The position numbers and the translations under genes were made by a program. Positions 44,201 through 53,900 of a stretch of DNA of 64,000 nt are shown in pieces (position 1 is the stretch's first letter; every line of letters begins with the position of its first letter). Source of the DNA: Deltaproteobacteria bacterium (GTDB lineage: Bacteria > Myxococcota_C > UBA6777); contig PCBK01000114.1 in assembly GCA_002731275.1 (NCBI GenBank), positions 40,237 through 104,236 of the forward strand, written 5' to 3'. The notes under the pieces were generated by a model. The model ran no database searches. It saw only the letters and a list, made by a program, of their open reading frames with translations, and was not told the DNA's origin.

Positions 44201-44630
44201 TCGCGGTATCATCGAGTTGTGGGCTTCTATCGACAAAGTTCTCGCGAAATTGCCTGCAACTGCACGTACAGGGTCGCTCTATTACCAACGTCTGCGAGTG
44301 GCACGTATCCGCGCTCGTAGCATGAAAGGCTCGTACAAATACCGCAATCGTTATCGTCGCAGTAACCGATATCGTTCGCGTTATGGTTCACGTTACAAGA
44401 GCCGAACGTACCAGAATATCCGCAAAAAATACCAGGATCGTCTGAAGAAGCTCCGTCAAAAGTACAAGTCTCGCAACCGCTATCGTCGTCGTCGATATCG
44501 TCGTAGTAATCGCTATCGTCGCTATCGTCGCAGTCGTTATCGTCGACGCTCCAAAGGCAACGATGAACTGGACGATATGTTCAACGAACCAAGTCGTCGT
44601 AGACCTCCACGTCGTCGTAAGATCTACTGA
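41205..44630 (+). CDS. Giant DUF4919-like membrane protein with Tyr/Arg-rich tail
   Basis: 1141 residues from the ATG at 41205 (AAAGGAGT upstream). The first ~175 residues match the DUF4919 pattern (DYTALRMEFTSTPQYKPYDK). A long Ser-rich, acidic linker (about 185-330) contains four or five copies of a short SFLDK/SVLDK/GFLDR phrase. Two helices (about 391-412, 417-440) and a third (about 564-588) follow. The region after that is soluble with charged helices, and the last ~100 residues are a basic run of Tyr, Arg, Ser and Asn (patterns RYRR and NRYR). Domain order not recognised as any known protein. Possibly a sorting or envelope scaffold; function unknown. Confidence 0.8.
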   Translation: MSTRYEGLLEQARANPVDADYTALRMEFTSTPQYKPYDKDDALLDTLTNAVSVSDWGKILEASNALLAENYLDIKAHQWARAAYEHLDQPQFMSFHLHFSQGLLNSIRDSGDGLTPETAFHVIDVQETYAFLDSLGAEVLGQKLVREGAHSYDVMDVQLADGTQQTYYFNIDIQQQALEGASALMAAPVSESPSSAPESESKPSSGVFGKIGATLGQEEEEAQPRRRRRSSSEGGSFLDKYSDYDDGSASASLPSKSKPSSGSFLDKFSEPESTSSPPSSSSASSSSASSVLDKLSGGASSSGGASSTSGFLDRLAEATGAAPDISEKDIHIPTPTEVDGFFKSELGLEFEQQDGSLTIPFDKLSKQTQDHLIQLEKSGDPMVLSQDGGGLFWPIVGILCGLGAFYATFSLLTTPGDSSSVVFWTAAIFSYFGVMFMDVSVRSIMKRKRAKVGSFYYPDKFYFLHVDFDKVKAWPHMRLDLSKSEFTHNWYNGYYSNSDFNISFSAPTRLNITLYSQATGDQLLETLKVRQIESWLVYNGEKLSGGDGRDLIVPTVKGAKVSNNGCLVRSLIHVGVACAIGFAAVPLQYQLSDGVEFRYATRSNTVWAYKNYLRRYPTGSYVEQAKQHLERVTYEKYKRSNKAYLLRKYLYDYPKGQFRKEVNEQIQRLYDDAINRYERRTRGRTEESKAIIKVLKHLKKANFHAVYVQYVPKLLFKDRKSQEFKDALEKSLALMKETRPSDYKQLKNKGKLRPEPVKPAFTTEINRDRERYITTILSSAFGSIIPQGIMEFSAQQYPPKDAEVVFQIIYRLKRKSVNTKLYARNYRLRRALKNAGLTAESVVPSVYVQSMTRTRNGRNIGRYAERTLFGLTVDWTIRVKLKGQEPLQFDIESDTAGSVSLRSGRITTLYAYNRMAENAFDRFASKLQTRFGVRAGADSAMQKFVWEMPPSFRKKYLAYDYMERKKKVKALWSRLDRFYYALPYKMKSRYRVGGLYKRRRGIIELWASIDKVLAKLPATARTGSLYYQRLRVARIRARSMKGSYKYRNRYRRSNRYRSRYGSRYKSRTYQNIRKKYQDRLKKLRQKYKSRNRYRRRRYRRSNRYRRYRRSRYRRRSKGNDELDDMFNEPSRRRPPRRRKIY

Positions 44631-44801
44631 TCCATCCTCTCCCTTTCATCTCCTCACAAGCATCCCCTCTGTATTGTTTCTCCCCTTTGATATGCCAATG
44701 TTCCAGGTCTGGACACGTTGTCAGACGCACCATTGTCAGGTATTCTGTCGCTCAATTGCGAAGACCCTCTACAATTCGAACAAGAACAATATTGGACGGA
44801 T

Positions 44802-45902
44802 ATGACGATACCCCCACTGAAAGATACAGAGAAACCGGCGCTTTTTCGTCGTTATCCTGTCCTTGAAGAGCACTTACCCTGGATATCTTTGACCAAAACA
44901 CCCACACCTGTTGAGCGGCTCGCTACGCTTGAGCAAGAGCTCGATGTTGGAGGATTGTGGATCAAGCGCGATGATATGTGTGGGTGTGGTTATGGTGGGA
45001 ACAAACCTCGCAAGCTGGAGTTTTTGCTCGCGGAAGCCAAGGTGAAAGGGGCCAAGAGTCTGATCACCCTTGGTGGGTTGGGGAGTCATCATACGCTCGC
45101 GACAGTTGCCTGTGCCAATCGGTTGGGGTTTCAATCATCCTTGATCCTCGCAAAGCGCCCGTTGAGTGAGAAAGGGAAACAGAACCTTCTCGCTTCTCAT
45201 GCCATGGGAGCGTCGTTATCGTACGCTTCAAACGATGTCTTTGCTGGATGGATGATTGCGCTGGTATACATGAGGCTATGGCGAAGGGATGGGGTGCGAC
45301 CCTATTTTGTTGCCCCTGGAGGGACGTCTGCGCTCGGATGTCTCGGTTATGTCAGCGCAGCCTTCGAACTCGCCGAACAGATCCAGCGAGGAGAGTGTCC
45401 CGAGCCCGATGCGATCTTTGTTGCGATGGGGTCTATGGGAACGGCTGCGGGGCTGTGGTTGGGGCTGCGGCTCGCAGGACTCTCCACACAACTCGTCCCT
45501 GTCAGGGTCTACCAAGACTTTCGTACCAACCCCTTCGGACTCAAGTGGTACGCAATGGCTTCACAAAGGCTCCTCTCACGTCACATCCCCAACTTCGAGA
45601 AGGTGTCTCTGCCTACCTCTGAGATCGACATCATAAAAGGGTTCATTGGTCCTGGATATGGACACATCACGACTGCCGCTCGTGAAGCGGCCAGCCGACT
45701 CTCTGCCACCGAACACATCGATCTGGAGTATGTCTACACTGGCAAGTGCTTCGCTGGCCTCCTCGAAGATGTCGAGCAAGGAAGATGGTCTGGCAAACAG
45801 ATTATGTATTGGCATACTTACAATTCATACCCTCTACAGGCACTCTCACCTACAAAACTCTCCTTGGTGAAACCACCAAAAGGCTTCGAAAAGTTCTTTT
45901 AG
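44802..45902 (+). CDS. PLP-dependent D-cysteine desulfhydrase/ACC deaminase-like enzyme
   Basis: About 366 residues. Fold type II PLP enzyme: GGNKPRKLEFLL contains the Schiff-base Lys, followed by GGLGSHHTLATVACA, and a C-terminal GPGYGHITTAAREAA. Homologues deaminate 1-aminocyclopropane-1-carboxylate or desulfhydrate D-cysteine; which one cannot be decided because the substrate residues differ (QSNH becomes GSHH). The ATG at 44802 was chosen over an upstream TTG at 44718. Weak ribosome site (GGACGGA). No operon partners are obvious. Confidence 0.86.
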   Translation: MTIPPLKDTEKPALFRRYPVLEEHLPWISLTKTPTPVERLATLEQELDVGGLWIKRDDMCGCGYGGNKPRKLEFLLAEAKVKGAKSLITLGGLGSHHTLATVACANRLGFQSSLILAKRPLSEKGKQNLLASHAMGASLSYASNDVFAGWMIALVYMRLWRRDGVRPYFVAPGGTSALGCLGYVSAAFELAEQIQRGECPEPDAIFVAMGSMGTAAGLWLGLRLAGLSTQLVPVRVYQDFRTNPFGLKWYAMASQRLLSRHIPNFEKVSLPTSEIDIIKGFIGPGYGHITTAAREAASRLSATEHIDLEYVYTGKCFAGLLEDVEQGRWSGKQIMYWHTYNSYPLQALSPTKLSLVKPPKGFEKFF

Positions 45903-46006
45903 CCTTTCCTCTTGCACTCACTGTCATTTCTGCACATATTTCATTCGCTTGTTGAGTATATTCACTTGCGTTGATGTTTATATACAACTTTTCAGGGAGC
46001 ATTCAG

Positions 46007-46981
46007 ATGGTGAAGGATGTGTTGATCATTGGGGCTGGGATATCTGGCTTGATCGCAGGGCGTAAATTGCAAGAGAGGGGTATGACGGTTCAGCTCTTGG
46101 AGAAGTCGAGGGGACCGGGGGGGAGAATGTCTACTCGTTGGATGGAGGATGGCAAAATTGATCACGGGGCGCAGTTTTTTTCTGCGAGGACATCGAGTTT
46201 CCAGGAAGTTGTTGATGAGTGGGTCTCGCTTGGTGTCGCGAAGTGTTGGTTTGGTGAGGGGGTCCGAAAGGATGGCGGTGGACGTTCGTATTGTGGTGTG
46301 CCGTATATGAACGCGATTCCTCGGCTCCTTGCGCAGGAGCTCGATATAAAAACACATTGGACTGCGGAGCGCTTGGTCTTTCAAGAGGGTGTGTGGCATG
46401 TCTCCTCAAAAGAGGGTGAGATTGTGAAAGGTCGTTCGCTGTTAATTACATCACCTGTTCCACAGACGCTCGCGATACTAGAGCGCTCTTCTCTCTCTTT
46501 GTCTCACGAGGATGAGGTGTTGTTATCTAGCATCAAATATGGGAGCTGTTTTGCCGTCTTTGGTTGGTTGGACAAAGCTCCGGCGATACCTGCTCCGGGA
46601 TTGCTCGAACAACCAAATGAAGATATTGCGCGAATCATCGACAATGTGCAGAAGGGGATCACCACAAGACCTTCTGTCACGATCCACGCGAGCGCATCGT
46701 TTACGTCTCGTCATCTCGATGAGGAACGTGTCGTCGTTGGAGAGCGTTTGTTGGAGGCCGCAGCGGAGTATCTTTCGTCGATGGATAGGGAGACAATGCG
46801 CGTTCATCGGTGGTTGTACAGTCGACCCAAACAAACGGTCGATGGAGACGGTTTTCTGCAACTGAAAGGCTCTGGACCGCTGTATGTTGCGGGGGATGGG
46901 TTTGCTTCTCCAACCGTCGAAGGCGCTGTACTCTCAGGATTATCCGTTGCTGATGTGATCTACGCAGATACACAAGACTAG
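46007..46981 (+). CDS. FAD-dependent amine oxidase-like (renalase family) protein
   Basis: 324 residues from the ATG at 46007 (AGGGAGC upstream). N-terminal Rossmann motif IIGAGISGLIAGRKL, the GRMSTRW motif and DHGAQFFSAR, which are typical of renalase-like proteins; near the C-terminus AGDGFASPTVEGAVLSG closes the FAD site. Proteins of this group oxidise isomeric forms of NAD(P)H in bacteria (family knowledge), although no substrate residue could be verified here. Cytoplasmic. Separated from the PLP gene by 104 bp and from the small membrane protein by 126 bp. Confidence 0.86.
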   Translation: MVKDVLIIGAGISGLIAGRKLQERGMTVQLLEKSRGPGGRMSTRWMEDGKIDHGAQFFSARTSSFQEVVDEWVSLGVAKCWFGEGVRKDGGGRSYCGVPYMNAIPRLLAQELDIKTHWTAERLVFQEGVWHVSSKEGEIVKGRSLLITSPVPQTLAILERSSLSLSHEDEVLLSSIKYGSCFAVFGWLDKAPAIPAPGLLEQPNEDIARIIDNVQKGITTRPSVTIHASASFTSRHLDEERVVVGERLLEAAAEYLSSMDRETMRVHRWLYSRPKQTVDGDGFLQLKGSGPLYVAGDGFASPTVEGAVLSGLSVADVIYADTQD

Positions 46982-47107
46982 TGTTGGTATTTCAGCATCC
47001 AACTCTCCATGTGTTTCTGTTCCCTCAACTCTTTTTGTACGCAACACATGTTGTTGATGATGTTCCCTTTTTTTGCAAGTTTGGACTTTGTATGTGGGGT
47101 GAGTGAT

Positions 47108-47569
47108 ATGCTTGGTTGGGAAGTGTTTCTTTGGCTTTTGCATGTGAGTGTGACGTTATATTTGACGGGATTGATTTGGACAATACAACGTGTGCATTAT
47201 CCACTCTTTGACCGGGTGGATCGTCTTGGATATGTCGAGTTCGCACGTGAACACACAGGCCGCATCACAAGTATCGTGATGGTGCCGATGTTGGTAGAGC
47301 TCTTGTCTGCGGGCTACTTTGCGTTGTACCCGCCGAAGGGGCTGTCCTCTGTCTTGATGTGGGGTGGACTGGCTTGTGTGTTTGTGATCTGGGTGGTGAC
47401 GTTCTCTCTATCTGTACCTGCGCACCAAAAGCTGGGACTTGGCTACGATGCACAAGCACACCAACGTCTCGTTGTGACGAATTGGTTCAGGACGGTCTTT
47501 TGGACAGGGCGTGCGGTGTTGGTCTTTTGGGGGACATGGCTTATGTTGGCTGAAGTATCTCTGCGATGA
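47108..47569 (+). CDS. Four-TM membrane protein
   Basis: 153 residues, four hydrophobic segments (about 5-24, 45-62, 72-96 and 125-148) and conserved-looking QRVHYPLFDRV and PAHQKLGLGYD. Not assigned by name; the pattern YP.F..V...F...H..R is shared by a family of small hypothetical membrane proteins. The start at 47108 was preferred to an upstream in-frame Met because it begins directly at the first helix and has GGTGAG before it. The last 29 bp overlap the convergent gene on the other strand. Confidence 0.75.
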   Translation: MLGWEVFLWLLHVSVTLYLTGLIWTIQRVHYPLFDRVDRLGYVEFAREHTGRITSIVMVPMLVELLSAGYFALYPPKGLSSVLMWGGLACVFVIWVVTFSLSVPAHQKLGLGYDAQAHQRLVVTNWFRTVFWTGRAVLVFWGTWLMLAEVSLR

Positions 47570-48551
47570 GCAAGAGGATTTTGGCGTCCTTCTCATAGCG
47601 TGTATTGGGATGTTGTGTTTGGATATTGGAGAGGAGCTGTCGTGCGTCATCAAAGCGGTGCGTAAAGACCATCACACTGGCACGTGAGATGTCCCAGTCG
47701 ACATCCATTTGTTTTGTCTTCGAAAATTGTTCGAAGGTCTGAAGTACATCATCGTACTCCTGTTTGGTCTCTGCCTGTGCGATGTTGAGGGTTGTGTTGT
47801 GTTGTTGGGGTTGGAACAGTTGTGTCAACTCGATGATCGGGAGTTTTATCTCAGGGACATCTATGGGCAGTGGCTCTTCCACATACTCATCGGGTTTTTC
47901 AGGAAGAGGTGTCGGCTCGGATTCTGAGATGTCTGTCTCTGTCTCCGCAGGAATGATGACCTGTGGCGTCGTTGCGACTGTCGTTGCCTTTGGTTGTGGC
48001 GTCGGTGCGACTGTCTTTGGTTGTGGCGTCGGTGTTAGAGGCGTGTGGTTAGGTGCTTGCTCTGTTTTTGGGTGAGGTGTCAGTGGTCTCTCTGGTGTGG
48101 GTGGGGAGCTGTCCTCTCTTGTTGCGATTTGAGCGTTCGTATCAATTGCTGGAAGGACTTCTTGTTTTTGGTGTGATGGTGTTTGGGGAGGTGATATGGG
48201 TGGATTGTTTGCTTGTTCTGTTGCGTCGGTTTGGTCGACTGACGCGGGAGTTATTTGGGACGGAGCTTCCTTGGTGTGAGAGGATTTGGTTTGTTGAAGT
48301 AGCCAATACAGCGGATAGACAATCCCCAAGAACAAGATAGCCATTGACACGTTGAGGAGTGTGGAAGGTCCAAGGAGCCTTCTGAGGACGAGCCAGCCGA
48401 TTGCATAACACAGTGAGAGGATGAAGAATGAGCTGCCAAGCGCGATGTACAAGCTCGTCTGTGATTGTTGATCGAGCTGTTTGAGTGTGGGGAGAACGCG
48501 TTGTTGGATGATCTGTTTGGCGCGTTCGAGTTGTGTTGTGAGGAAGGACAT
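47541..48551 (-). CDS. Pro-rich membrane protein partner of dynamin
   Basis: 336 residues, family unknown. Two N-terminal helices (33-56, 63-86), then a long Pro/Thr/Gln-rich linker (about 90-230) and a helical C-terminal domain (240-336) that looks TPR-like (QTFEQFSKTKQMDVDWDISRAS shortened here; FDDARQLLSNIQTQHP). The start ATG shares a base with the dynamin stop (TGATG), so the two proteins are made together. It may recruit or anchor the GTPase to the membrane; this is inference. The 3' end overlaps the four-TM gene on the opposite strand. Confidence 0.76.
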   Translation of the reverse strand: MSFLTTQLERAKQIIQQRVLPTLKQLDQQSQTSLYIALGSSFFILSLCYAIGWLVLRRLLGPSTLLNVSMAILFLGIVYPLYWLLQQTKSSHTKEAPSQITPASVDQTDATEQANNPPISPPQTPSHQKQEVLPAIDTNAQIATREDSSPPTPERPLTPHPKTEQAPNHTPLTPTPQPKTVAPTPQPKATTVATTPQVIIPAETETDISESEPTPLPEKPDEYVEEPLPIDVPEIKLPIIELTQLFQPQQHNTTLNIAQAETKQEYDDVLQTFEQFSKTKQMDVDWDISRASVMVFTHRFDDARQLLSNIQTQHPNTRYEKDAKILLLIAEILQPT

Positions 48552-50518
48552 CAGGTCGTCTCTGGCTGTTGTAAGAGGTCTTGGATGTCTTGAAGGCGTT
48601 TGAGGAAGTGGTCTCTCATCGCGTCGAGATCTGCCTGTCTCTTGGCGAGATGTTGTTGCTTGTTGTGGAGATAGCTCTCCTCACTGAGTTGGAGCTTGTG
48701 GGTGGTAATCAGTTGTTCCAGGTGCTCGAAGAGTTGTTTGAAGTAATCGTCGATCCACTCTTTGATATTTTTGGCGATTCTTTCCACGACGACATCGAGT
48801 TTGTCTGGGAGCAACTCCTGGCTGTCATCGAGTTGTTTGAGTTGATGTTCGATGTGTTTTTTGAGCTGTCCTACCTTGATGAAGTTGCGTGCGAACATTC
48901 CGACAATAAATCCACCTGCGCCTCCAAGTGGGAAGGCGAGCGGCCCGAGAAAAGAGAGCAACGCGATGCCTTTTCCACCTGCGGCGATCGTCGCGCCGAC
49001 TGTCGTGACGCCGACGACGGCTTCTGCGACACCTACTTGATCGTCATATCCATCGAAGATCCCGAGCAGGTTTTTCTGGGCGCGACTGAGGGCGAAAGCT
49101 CTGTTGCTGTGTTGTGTTGCTTGTTTCCCTGAAGGCGGGGACAGGAAGGTCTCAATTTGTTCTTGGAGCCATTGCTGTGTGGTGTCGAAGATGGCTTCAA
49201 TTCTGAGGGAGAGTGTTTGTTCGAGACGTGCGCTGTGTTCGAGATTTTTTCGATAGACGTCTTCGAGTTGTGCGGTCATCTCGGCGAAGTTTTGGAGTGA
49301 GTGGATCTGTTTGAGGGTGTTGGAGGTGTGTGTCACCATCTGCTCGATCTCTGGCTTGAGCGAGTCGATCATCTTCTTGAGTTTTTGCTCAACAGCGCCA
49401 AAGAGTTCCAACTTTTTGACCTCGACATCGCGCTTCATCTCTTGGACTTCGCGGAGCTTTTGTTCAATCTCTTCTTGCTGTGTATCGAGGAGTTGTTTGT
49501 GCATAGAGAGCAGCGTTTGGAGTAAGCTGATCACCTCAAATCCACTGCGGATAGAGGTTGTCAGGACGGTGCGGCTGGCGTCCTGTGTGAGAAATTGTTC
49601 GAGGGAGGTTTGGAAGTCCTGGAAGCCGCAAGAGTGGAGCAGCTCTGTGTCGTGTTGTTCGACAGCACGCCATGCGTCTCGTGCGTTGAGTACAAAGATC
49701 CGGATGTTTTCTGGTTGCAGGTCGGGATGGTTGCGTAGCTCTGCGTCTCTCGTGATATTCGCGATAACTCGTTGTTTGAGTCGTTCTCTTTGTGGCCAAT
49801 AATCTTGTGAGAGGTTGATCACGATAAAGAGCCGACCACACTGTTTGGAGGCTTGCTTGAGAAAGTCAATCTCCCCACGGGTGAACGGAGGATAGAGCGA
49901 GGTGATGATCACTGCGCCCATCTCGTTGAGGAATTGGGAGGAGAGATCACTGTAGCTGCGAATGACATCATTGAGTCCGGGGGTGTCGTAAAATTTGATG
50001 CCGTGCTTGAGATAGGAGAGGGGGAGCTTGATGTGGACTTTGGCGACTCGCTTCTCGTTCTCTGGATTGTGGAATTGATCTGTGTATTCAGGGATGTCTT
50101 CCCAATGGACCTCTTTTTTTGTGCCATCGAGGAATGACACGCGAAGTTCTTCTTGTTCAGCGTAAGTGAACTCCATGATCACGCCTGTGTTGGAGAGCAC
50201 GTCAGGACGAGAGACTTCGCGTTTGGAGAGTGCGTTGATGATCGTGGATTTTCCGCTGCATGTTTCACCAAAGACACCGATCGTCAGGCGGTCTTCGACG
50301 AGTCTTTGTAGGCGCTTGTCGATCTTATCCTGAATGGATTGCTTGAGCTCATCGCCACTTTGGAGTTGTTGATCGTCCAAAAGGAGTCGTGTGATACGCT
50401 CCAAATCTTCGATCAGTGCGTTTCGTATTTCGATGTATTGGCCTAGACTTCCGTCGGGTAACTGTGACAAAACTGCCTCCTCGTCCTCAGTACACACAGT
50501 TGTTTCTATACCACTCAT
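48551..50518 (-). CDS. Bacterial dynamin-like GTPase
   Basis: 655 residues. G1 motif GETCSGKST (about 84-92), G3 DTPGLND (about 178-184), and an altered G4 (VINLSQD in place of NKxD). A long coiled-coil helical bundle follows, containing two hydrophobic segments typical of a membrane paddle (VGVTTVGATIAAGGKGIALL and FPLGGAGGFIVGMF, residues ~500-545), as in bacterial dynamins of the BDLP/DynA class. It would tubulate or protect membranes. The start is uncertain: the ATG at 50518 gives a normal N-terminus, but an ATG at 50584 is also in frame and neither has a strong ribosome site. Confidence 0.86.
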   Translation of the reverse strand: MSGIETTVCTEDEEAVLSQLPDGSLGQYIEIRNALIEDLERITRLLLDDQQLQSGDELKQSIQDKIDKRLQRLVEDRLTIGVFGETCSGKSTIINALSKREVSRPDVLSNTGVIMEFTYAEQEELRVSFLDGTKKEVHWEDIPEYTDQFHNPENEKRVAKVHIKLPLSYLKHGIKFYDTPGLNDVIRSYSDLSSQFLNEMGAVIITSLYPPFTRGEIDFLKQASKQCGRLFIVINLSQDYWPQRERLKQRVIANITRDAELRNHPDLQPENIRIFVLNARDAWRAVEQHDTELLHSCGFQDFQTSLEQFLTQDASRTVLTTSIRSGFEVISLLQTLLSMHKQLLDTQQEEIEQKLREVQEMKRDVEVKKLELFGAVEQKLKKMIDSLKPEIEQMVTHTSNTLKQIHSLQNFAEMTAQLEDVYRKNLEHSARLEQTLSLRIEAIFDTTQQWLQEQIETFLSPPSGKQATQHSNRAFALSRAQKNLLGIFDGYDDQVGVAEAVVGVTTVGATIAAGGKGIALLSFLGPLAFPLGGAGGFIVGMFARNFIKVGQLKKHIEHQLKQLDDSQELLPDKLDVVVERIAKNIKEWIDDYFKQLFEHLEQLITTHKLQLSEESYLHNKQQHLAKRQADLDAMRDHFLKRLQDIQDLLQQPETT

Positions 50519-50921
50519 GAAATCCACTCGCAATGTGACAATTTGATCTTCTTGTTTTGGGTGTACGCTTCCAACAAGCAACATACACGATACGATTGAC
50601 AACTGCTGTCATATGTCCAAACGACACATCCCACAACTGTCTTGAAGCCATTGGGCGAACCAAGATCTGGGGAGATGAGACAGATGCTTTTTTTCTCTCT
50701 ACGGGCCTAGAGCGTGCGGTGGTGGCGTTGTTTTTTTTGGTGCGGTTGTTGTCAAGATGGGTATACGATCAGTATATTGTGCGATGGTAACGGCTTTGTA
50801 TCTATCATTTGATCAGGCACCTGTCAGGGAGAGACAATGTGAACCCAATGGCAAATGCTGTGTGGTTTCATCGTATCTTTCGCCTTTTTCCTGCATAGAC
50901 CTTGTTCCGGGAGAGTGAATT
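50519..50921. other. Divergent promoter region for dynamin and tamB
   Basis: 403 bp between opposite-strand genes. A good candidate promoter for the plus strand is listed separately. Nothing comparable was found for the minus strand. Confidence 0.45.
50749..50778 (+). promoter_or_regulatory. Candidate promoter of the tamB operon
   Basis: TTGTCA (50749-50754), 18 bp spacer, TATATT (50773-50778); each is a 5/6 match. It implies a leader of about 135 nt before the TTG start of tamB. Confidence 0.5.
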
Positions 50922-53900
50922 TTGTCTCAATCAAACACATCACAAACAGAGAAAAAGAAACGTAAAAAACGTGGTTTTTTCGGTTGGATGTGGCGCATCT
51001 TTGTGTGGCTACTTGGGGGTGTCGCCTTGCTGCCTGTCTTGCTCATCGTGGGGTGGCAGATAGGCTTTGTTCGAGGGATCATCTCCAACATCGGACTGTC
51101 TGTGGCGGGCGGATTTCTCGAAGGCTCCCTAGAAGCCGAGCTTGGTGGGAACTTACTCTCCTCTCTTGAAGTGAACAATGTGAAGTGGCTCGATCGAGAA
51201 AAGAAGCCGATGGTCGCGCTCAAAGGGCTCCGTGTCCGTTATGATCTCATGCACTTCATCTCCTCTGGTTTCACAGACTTGCTGGTCACCGAGGTCAAGA
51301 TCACCAAACCCAAAGCCGTGCTGAAAATGACCAAAAAAGGGATCAACTTGTTGAATCACATCAAGTCTGGTCCACCTGCACCCAAAAAGCCCAAACCCAA
51401 GCCCAAACCTGCTCCCTCCGGACCCTCGAACTTTAAAATACGTGTGCCCAATATCCAAATTGATGGTCTGGATCTTCAGTTTACACAGGGCAAGATGTTC
51501 ATCCATGTCAAGGACTTCGAGACTGATGTCGCGTTCGCAATGCTCGGCTCCAGACTCGAAGCTGAGGTGAAAAAGTTTCAACTGGCTGTCAACAACATCA
51601 TCGCCCCCAAAAAGCCTGATATCGAGCTGAAACGCCTGACCCTGAAGTTTTGGATGGAGTTGAACAAAGGGGAGCTTGGTGTGCGCGATCTGTTGCTGAA
51701 GCTCGCACAGAAAACACAGATCAACATCCCCTCATTGCTCATGAAGCTCGCTGGACCAGAGTTCCACTTTGACAATATGAAACTCTTCGTCGCGTCGAGT
51801 GATCTGCAAAATATCTTGCCCACCTATCCTGTGAAACCCGACCTTAACGCGACGATCTCTGTTCATGGTGCGCTTGACGGTTTAAAAGCTAAACTCGACG
51901 CCTCACTCGGGAAGTTATTGCTCAAGTTGAAGGCCGACGCCGGAGTACTTTCCCAATCATTCGATGTTGATCTGGATGTCAAACACGCAGATGGCGCGGA
52001 GATTATGGGGAATCCTGCGCTCAAGAGTTCTGCGTCTTTACACGCCATTGTCAAAGGCAAAGGGTTTTCACCTGCCAACATGAAGGCCGACGTCAAGCTC
52101 CACGTCGGCAAGGGGTACTTTCAGCAATACACCTTTGATCGAGTCGATTTGATCGCAAAGATACACAAATCGTTCATGACCCTATACAAGCTCGAAGTCC
52201 GTACTCCTTATGCGAAAATTGATATGCCCAAGACCGGGCAAGTCGATTATCTCAAAGGGTCGATGGATGTGATCCTCAAGGGCGTCGTCGCCGACCTGCG
52301 TAAAGTTGGACGTCTGATCAAGCAAAAAATGTCGGGGTATGTGTCTTTTTGGGCACACGCAAAAGCCAAGGCGGAGTTTAATCCAAGCGCCAAGCTGAAG
52401 GTTCGCATTCGTCGCTTTCGTCATCCCTCAGCGCGTGTGCGCAAAGCTGATCTGACAGCGCAGCTCGTTGGCATCAAACCTGTCCACGCCGTCGTCCAGT
52501 CACTCGTGGCACGTGGTATCAGAGCAGGTGGTCAGTCCATTCGGGTCGTGAAGTTGGGCGTGACGTATAAGATGCCGGGAGATGGCCTCTGTCGTCTTCG
52601 TCGTTACACAAAACGCATCTGGAAGCTCCCACAAAGAGGGCTGTGGATGACGTATCGAATGCCCAACGGTGGTCACTGTGTCCAGCTCTCAAAGCTCGAA
52701 TTTGACATGGGGATGGGCTATTTTAAGCTACGCACCATCCCAAACGTCGTGATGCACGGTCAGGATATCACGATCTCTCGTTTGTTGCTGGCGTCGAGAC
52801 GACAACAAATCGATATCGCTGGGCGGATGAATCTCAAGGGGATGCGTCCCAATTTGACCGTCAAGATCAAGAAGATCAATCTCGCGAAGGTACAAAAGGC
52901 CCTGAAGTTGATGCCGAAGCAAAAAATTGCCGGTCTCTTCTCACTGGACTTGTTGCGCTTCTCGGGCTCTCTGCGTCGCCCCAAGATCTTTGTCAATATG
53001 CACCTCGCCAACGGACGCTTTGACAAATACCACCCCATCGATTTGGGGCTTAAGCTCGACTACAAGGACCGTCGCCTCGTCCTGGAGCGACTCTCCGTCA
53101 AAAAAGGTAACGAACAACTCGTGAAGATGGGGACGGATATTCCGGTCCATCTCAACTTACAGCGCTTTCCCAAGCAGCCCGTTGGCTTGAAAAAACCTCT
53201 CTCCGTCAAGCTCGACATCCCTGGCTTCGATCTCACCTGGCTCAAAAAGACCCTCGGCCTCCCTGTCCGAGGGAAGCTGAAGATGAAAGTCCACGTCGAT
53301 AAGACGCTCTCAAAACCACAGTTGTATGCAAAAATTGCGCTCCTGAAGGGTGGATATGGGGATATTCAAAATCTGGATCTGAACCTCCTCGTCCGTTATC
53401 GCAACGGTATCCTACGATTTCCAGGTGATGATGTGACACAGCGAGCCAGCTGGCTTGAGGGTGCAGAGAATCGCATCAAGCCCGTACGTGGGGAGCGTTT
53501 TACGTACCGAAGTACGAACTGGATCGCCCGAGACGGTCGCCCTCTGGTTCGTCTGGATGGTGTGATCCCGTTTCGCTTCCGGATGCTCGAAAGGCGCGGT
53601 GCGCTCAAGCCTGTCTACAATATCAATGTGCGCAAGGATATGAAGTTCTCCATGCGTATTTACGAGCAGAGCTTCCAAGAGACACTTGAGCTGTACCTCA
53701 AGGGGAAGAGAGAGCAAAGGAGAGATGTCAGACCCTCTGGTCCACTCTATAAGGAGTCCCTGAGGGTGATCAAGATGTGGCGGAAGCTCAAAAAACGCGT
53801 CCCTCGAAGTCGAAGGGGACAAAAGCTGAGAGCCAAGTGGCGTGCTGTAGAAGGGGAGCTGCGACTCACAAAACGTTTCCGCAAGGAGATCATGGAGGTC

